From assembly GCA_963801505.1 (NCBI GenBank), contig CAWDEY010000016.1, positions 62,001 through 126,000 of the forward strand: 64,000 nucleotides of DNA, written 5' to 3'. Of the stretch, positions 62,617-64,000 are shown piece after piece (position 1 is the stretch's first letter; every line of letters begins with the position of its first letter). This DNA is from JAOUFP01 sp963801505. Lineage in GTDB: Bacteria > Nitrospirota > Thermodesulfovibrionia > Thermodesulfovibrionales > UBA6898. Both the position numbers and the translations under genes were made by a program. The notes beneath the pieces were generated by a model. It saw only the letters and a program-made list of their open reading frames with translations. It searched no databases and was not told the origin of the DNA.

Positions 62617-63468
62617 TCAACGCTCTCCCCATTTAAGTTTTGTTCTAAGGACCTTGAAATAATCACGTTCCGCGGGGACCAGCAGTTTTGCTTTATAGTC
62701 TGACTTGTTTACTTCTATGACATCACCTATCCTCAGTGAAAACCCTACCTGCCCGTCCAGAGTAAGAAAAACATCTTCACTTAGAGATTTAATAATAATT
62801 TCAATTTTAAAATCATCCGGCAGGACAATAGGCCTGTTAGTAAGTGTATGCGAACAAATAGGGGTCACAACTATACTGCCAAGAGTGGGATAAAGTATCG
62901 GTCCGCCGGCAGAGAGGGAATATGCTGTGGAACCTGTAGGAGTCGAAATAATCAGACCATCTGCCTTAAAAGTTGTAATATAGCTGTTGTTAATATTTGT
63001 TTCGAGGTCTATGATTCTCGCGAGTGCCCCTTTATTTATAACAACATCATTGAGTACTGTATATTCTGATATTTTCTTCCCGTTTCTGTGAATTGATGCC
63101 GAAAGCATTAAACGTTCTTCAATCACACAACCGTCATTAAGCATTTTATCTACGACGATAAAAATGTCATCCCTGTTAACTTCTGTGATAAATCCGAGAC
63201 TGCCGAGGTTTATCCCTAAAATAGGAATGCCTTTCTCTGCCACTAATCTGCTCACATTGAGCATAGTCCCGTCACCTCCAAGAACAAGGACCACATCAAC
63301 AAGATCCGGAATTTCTTTTCTGGAAAAACCGGGAATGTTTAGCGCTGCTGCTGTTTCAGCATCAACAAAGGCTTCGCATCCCTTTTGCCTTAAAAAAGGG
63401 AGCAGTTGCAGCAATATCTCCTGAGGTTCTTTTCTTTCAGGTTTACAGATAATCCCAATCTTTTTCAT
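62617..63468 (-). CDS. nadK: NAD kinase
   Basis: I start at the ATG at 63468 (MKKIGIICKPERKEPQEILL), which has a GAAGG site upstream, giving 283 residues. It has the NAD kinase motifs VLGGDGTMLNVSR, GINLGSLGFITE, NDVVINKGALARI, TFKADGLIISTPTGSTAYSLSAGGPI and the C-terminal LTLDGQVGF. It makes NADP from NAD and ATP. It overlaps tsaE by about 26 bp, in an operon with the CBS-domain gene. Confidence 0.95.
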   Translation of the reverse strand: MKKIGIICKPERKEPQEILLQLLPFLRQKGCEAFVDAETAAALNIPGFSRKEIPDLVDVVLVLGGDGTMLNVSRLVAEKGIPILGINLGSLGFITEVNRDDIFIVVDKMLNDGCVIEERLMLSASIHRNGKKISEYTVLNDVVINKGALARIIDLETNINNSYITTFKADGLIISTPTGSTAYSLSAGGPILYPTLGSIVVTPICSHTLTNRPIVLPDDFKIEIIIKSLSEDVFLTLDGQVGFSLRIGDVIEVNKSDYKAKLLVPAERDYFKVLRTKLKWGER

Positions 63469-63883
63469 CTTTGCCTTCAATAATAATCTCCCTTATGTTG
63501 TTGCCTGCGTCCTTAATACTTATCTTTAGAGAATCCTCAGGCAATTCACCTTCGGCATGCTCCGGCCATTCAATAACAGATATCGAGTGACCTCCTATAC
63601 AATCCCATATGCCGGTGCTCTCCAGGTCAACACCTCCGGAGGTCCTGTAAAGATCTATATGAAAAAAAGGAGGAACCGTAGGATATTCGGCAATTATGGT
63701 AAAGCTGGCGCTTGCAATATCTTTTCTGTCTATTCCCAGAGCACGGGCTATACCTTTGACCATCGTTGTCTTGCCGGCGCCGAGGCTGCCATATAGTCGT
63801 ACTATATCACCAGTTCTTAACTTTTCCCCTATCTTAAAGCCTATCTCTTCAGTAGCCTCAGGACTGTTGCTTATCACCTTCAC
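63443..63883 (-). CDS. tsaE: tRNA t6A threonylcarbamoylation ATPase
   Basis: The protein has 146 residues. Walker A GSLGAGKTTMVKGIARALG, SASFTIIAEYPTVPPFFHIDLYR and ISVIEWPEHAEGELPED are the three conserved TsaE blocks. With TsaB, TsaC and TsaD it makes the t6A37 modification of ANN-decoding tRNAs. Its start overlaps the end of the upstream CBS gene by about 26 bp and its end overlaps nadK. Confidence 0.95.
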   Translation of the reverse strand: MKVISNSPEATEEIGFKIGEKLRTGDIVRLYGSLGAGKTTMVKGIARALGIDRKDIASASFTIIAEYPTVPPFFHIDLYRTSGGVDLESTGIWDCIGGHSISVIEWPEHAEGELPEDSLKISIKDAGNNIREIIIEGKDEKDWDYL

Positions 63884-64000
63884 CCAGTATACCTTTTATG
63901 ATATCAATTTTAGAGATAATGCCCACAATTTTACCTGAACTGACTACAGGCAGAAGATGCTTACCTTTCTCAGCCATTATTGTTGCTATGTCCTGCAAAG
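63858..64000 (-). CDS. CBS-domain protein, C-terminal end (cut by window edge)
   Basis: The frame is open to the right edge and ends at 63858. It reads LQDIATIMAEKGKHLLPVV, then SGKIVGIISKIDIIKGIL and GEGDKQQS. This is the end of a CBS domain, with the typical 'LPVV---GK-VGIIS--DI' strand. The rest of the protein lies outside the window. CBS pairs bind adenosyl nucleotides and regulate enzymes or channels. Confidence 0.8.
   Translation of the reverse strand, partial: LQDIATIMAEKGKHLLPVVSSGKIVGIISKIDIIKGILGEGDKQQS

Overview
The window looks like chromosomal DNA of a Gram-negative, probably anaerobic or facultative, environmental bacterium. Gene content (sigma-54 promoters, many outer-membrane and periplasmic lipoproteins, exosortase H with an IPTL-CTERM target, indolepyruvate:ferredoxin oxidoreductase, several B12-binding radical SAM enzymes, bacteriohemerythrin, a PfaA-like megasynthase) suggests Nitrospirota or a Desulfobacterota relative. 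This assignment is inference from gene content only. I saw no rRNA, tRNA, CRISPR array, intact insertion sequence or prophage.

Layout. 1-3.95 kb (minus): an AI-2E-type permease cut by the window edge, a stub of an HD-GYP gene, and a run of small envelope/stress genes (SYLF, hypothetical, coiled coil, DUF3185, lmo0937-type, triple BON, CsbD) behind a sigma-54 promoter. 4.4-7.1 kb (plus): a four-PAS hybrid histidine kinase. 7.2-15.6 kb: two B12/radical SAM enzymes, a cupredoxin, a Lys/Ala-rich zinc protein, a DUF4833 protein, a BON+DUF1207 outer-membrane protein, a hemerythrin and a second SYLF protein. 16.1-23.5 kb: a decayed type I restriction-modification locus (hsdM, hsdS and hsdR all frameshifted) that encloses a ParE-type toxin pair, a GxxExxY gene and a long inverted repeat. 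23.7-37.3 kb: one tightly overlapping minus-strand operon of a 2555-residue PfaA-like synthase, 4'-phosphopantetheinyl transferase, GNAT/BioF2-like acyltransferase, ABC exporter and a frameshifted phosphoethanolamine-transferase-like protein. 37.5-41.8 kb: a lipoprotein plus acetyltransferase pair and iorAB. 42-46 kb: an OmpA/BON/Gln-Arg-rich envelope cluster behind another sigma-54 promoter, with a PAS histidine kinase and the stub of a sigma-54 activator. 46.1-49 kb: IPTL-CTERM ice-binding-like protein, exosortase H and its partner membrane protein. 49-58.7 kb: a fatty acid hydroxylase and a 2913-residue cyclic beta-glucan synthase-like protein. 59-64 kb: mtgA, a radical SAM gene, a small zinc-ribbon gene, family 4 UDG, nadK, tsaE and a CBS protein cut by the edge.

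The most striking signal is regulatory. Three separate minus-strand loci carry a sigma-54 -24/-12 element preceded by two CCTGATATATCAGG-type palindromes. In all three the palindromes are 19 bp apart centre to centre, and their midpoint lies about 129 bp upstream of the -12 GC. The genes behind them (CsbD/BON/SYLF group, BON-DUF1207, OmpA/BON group) would form a small envelope-stress regulon under one unidentified enhancer-binding protein. Histidine kinases lie beside two of the three sites.

At least eight genes carry frameshifts, most between 9 and 25 kb, whereas the 7.7 kb and 8.7 kb genes are intact. This argues for local decay, possibly plus a few homopolymer errors, rather than uniformly poor sequence.
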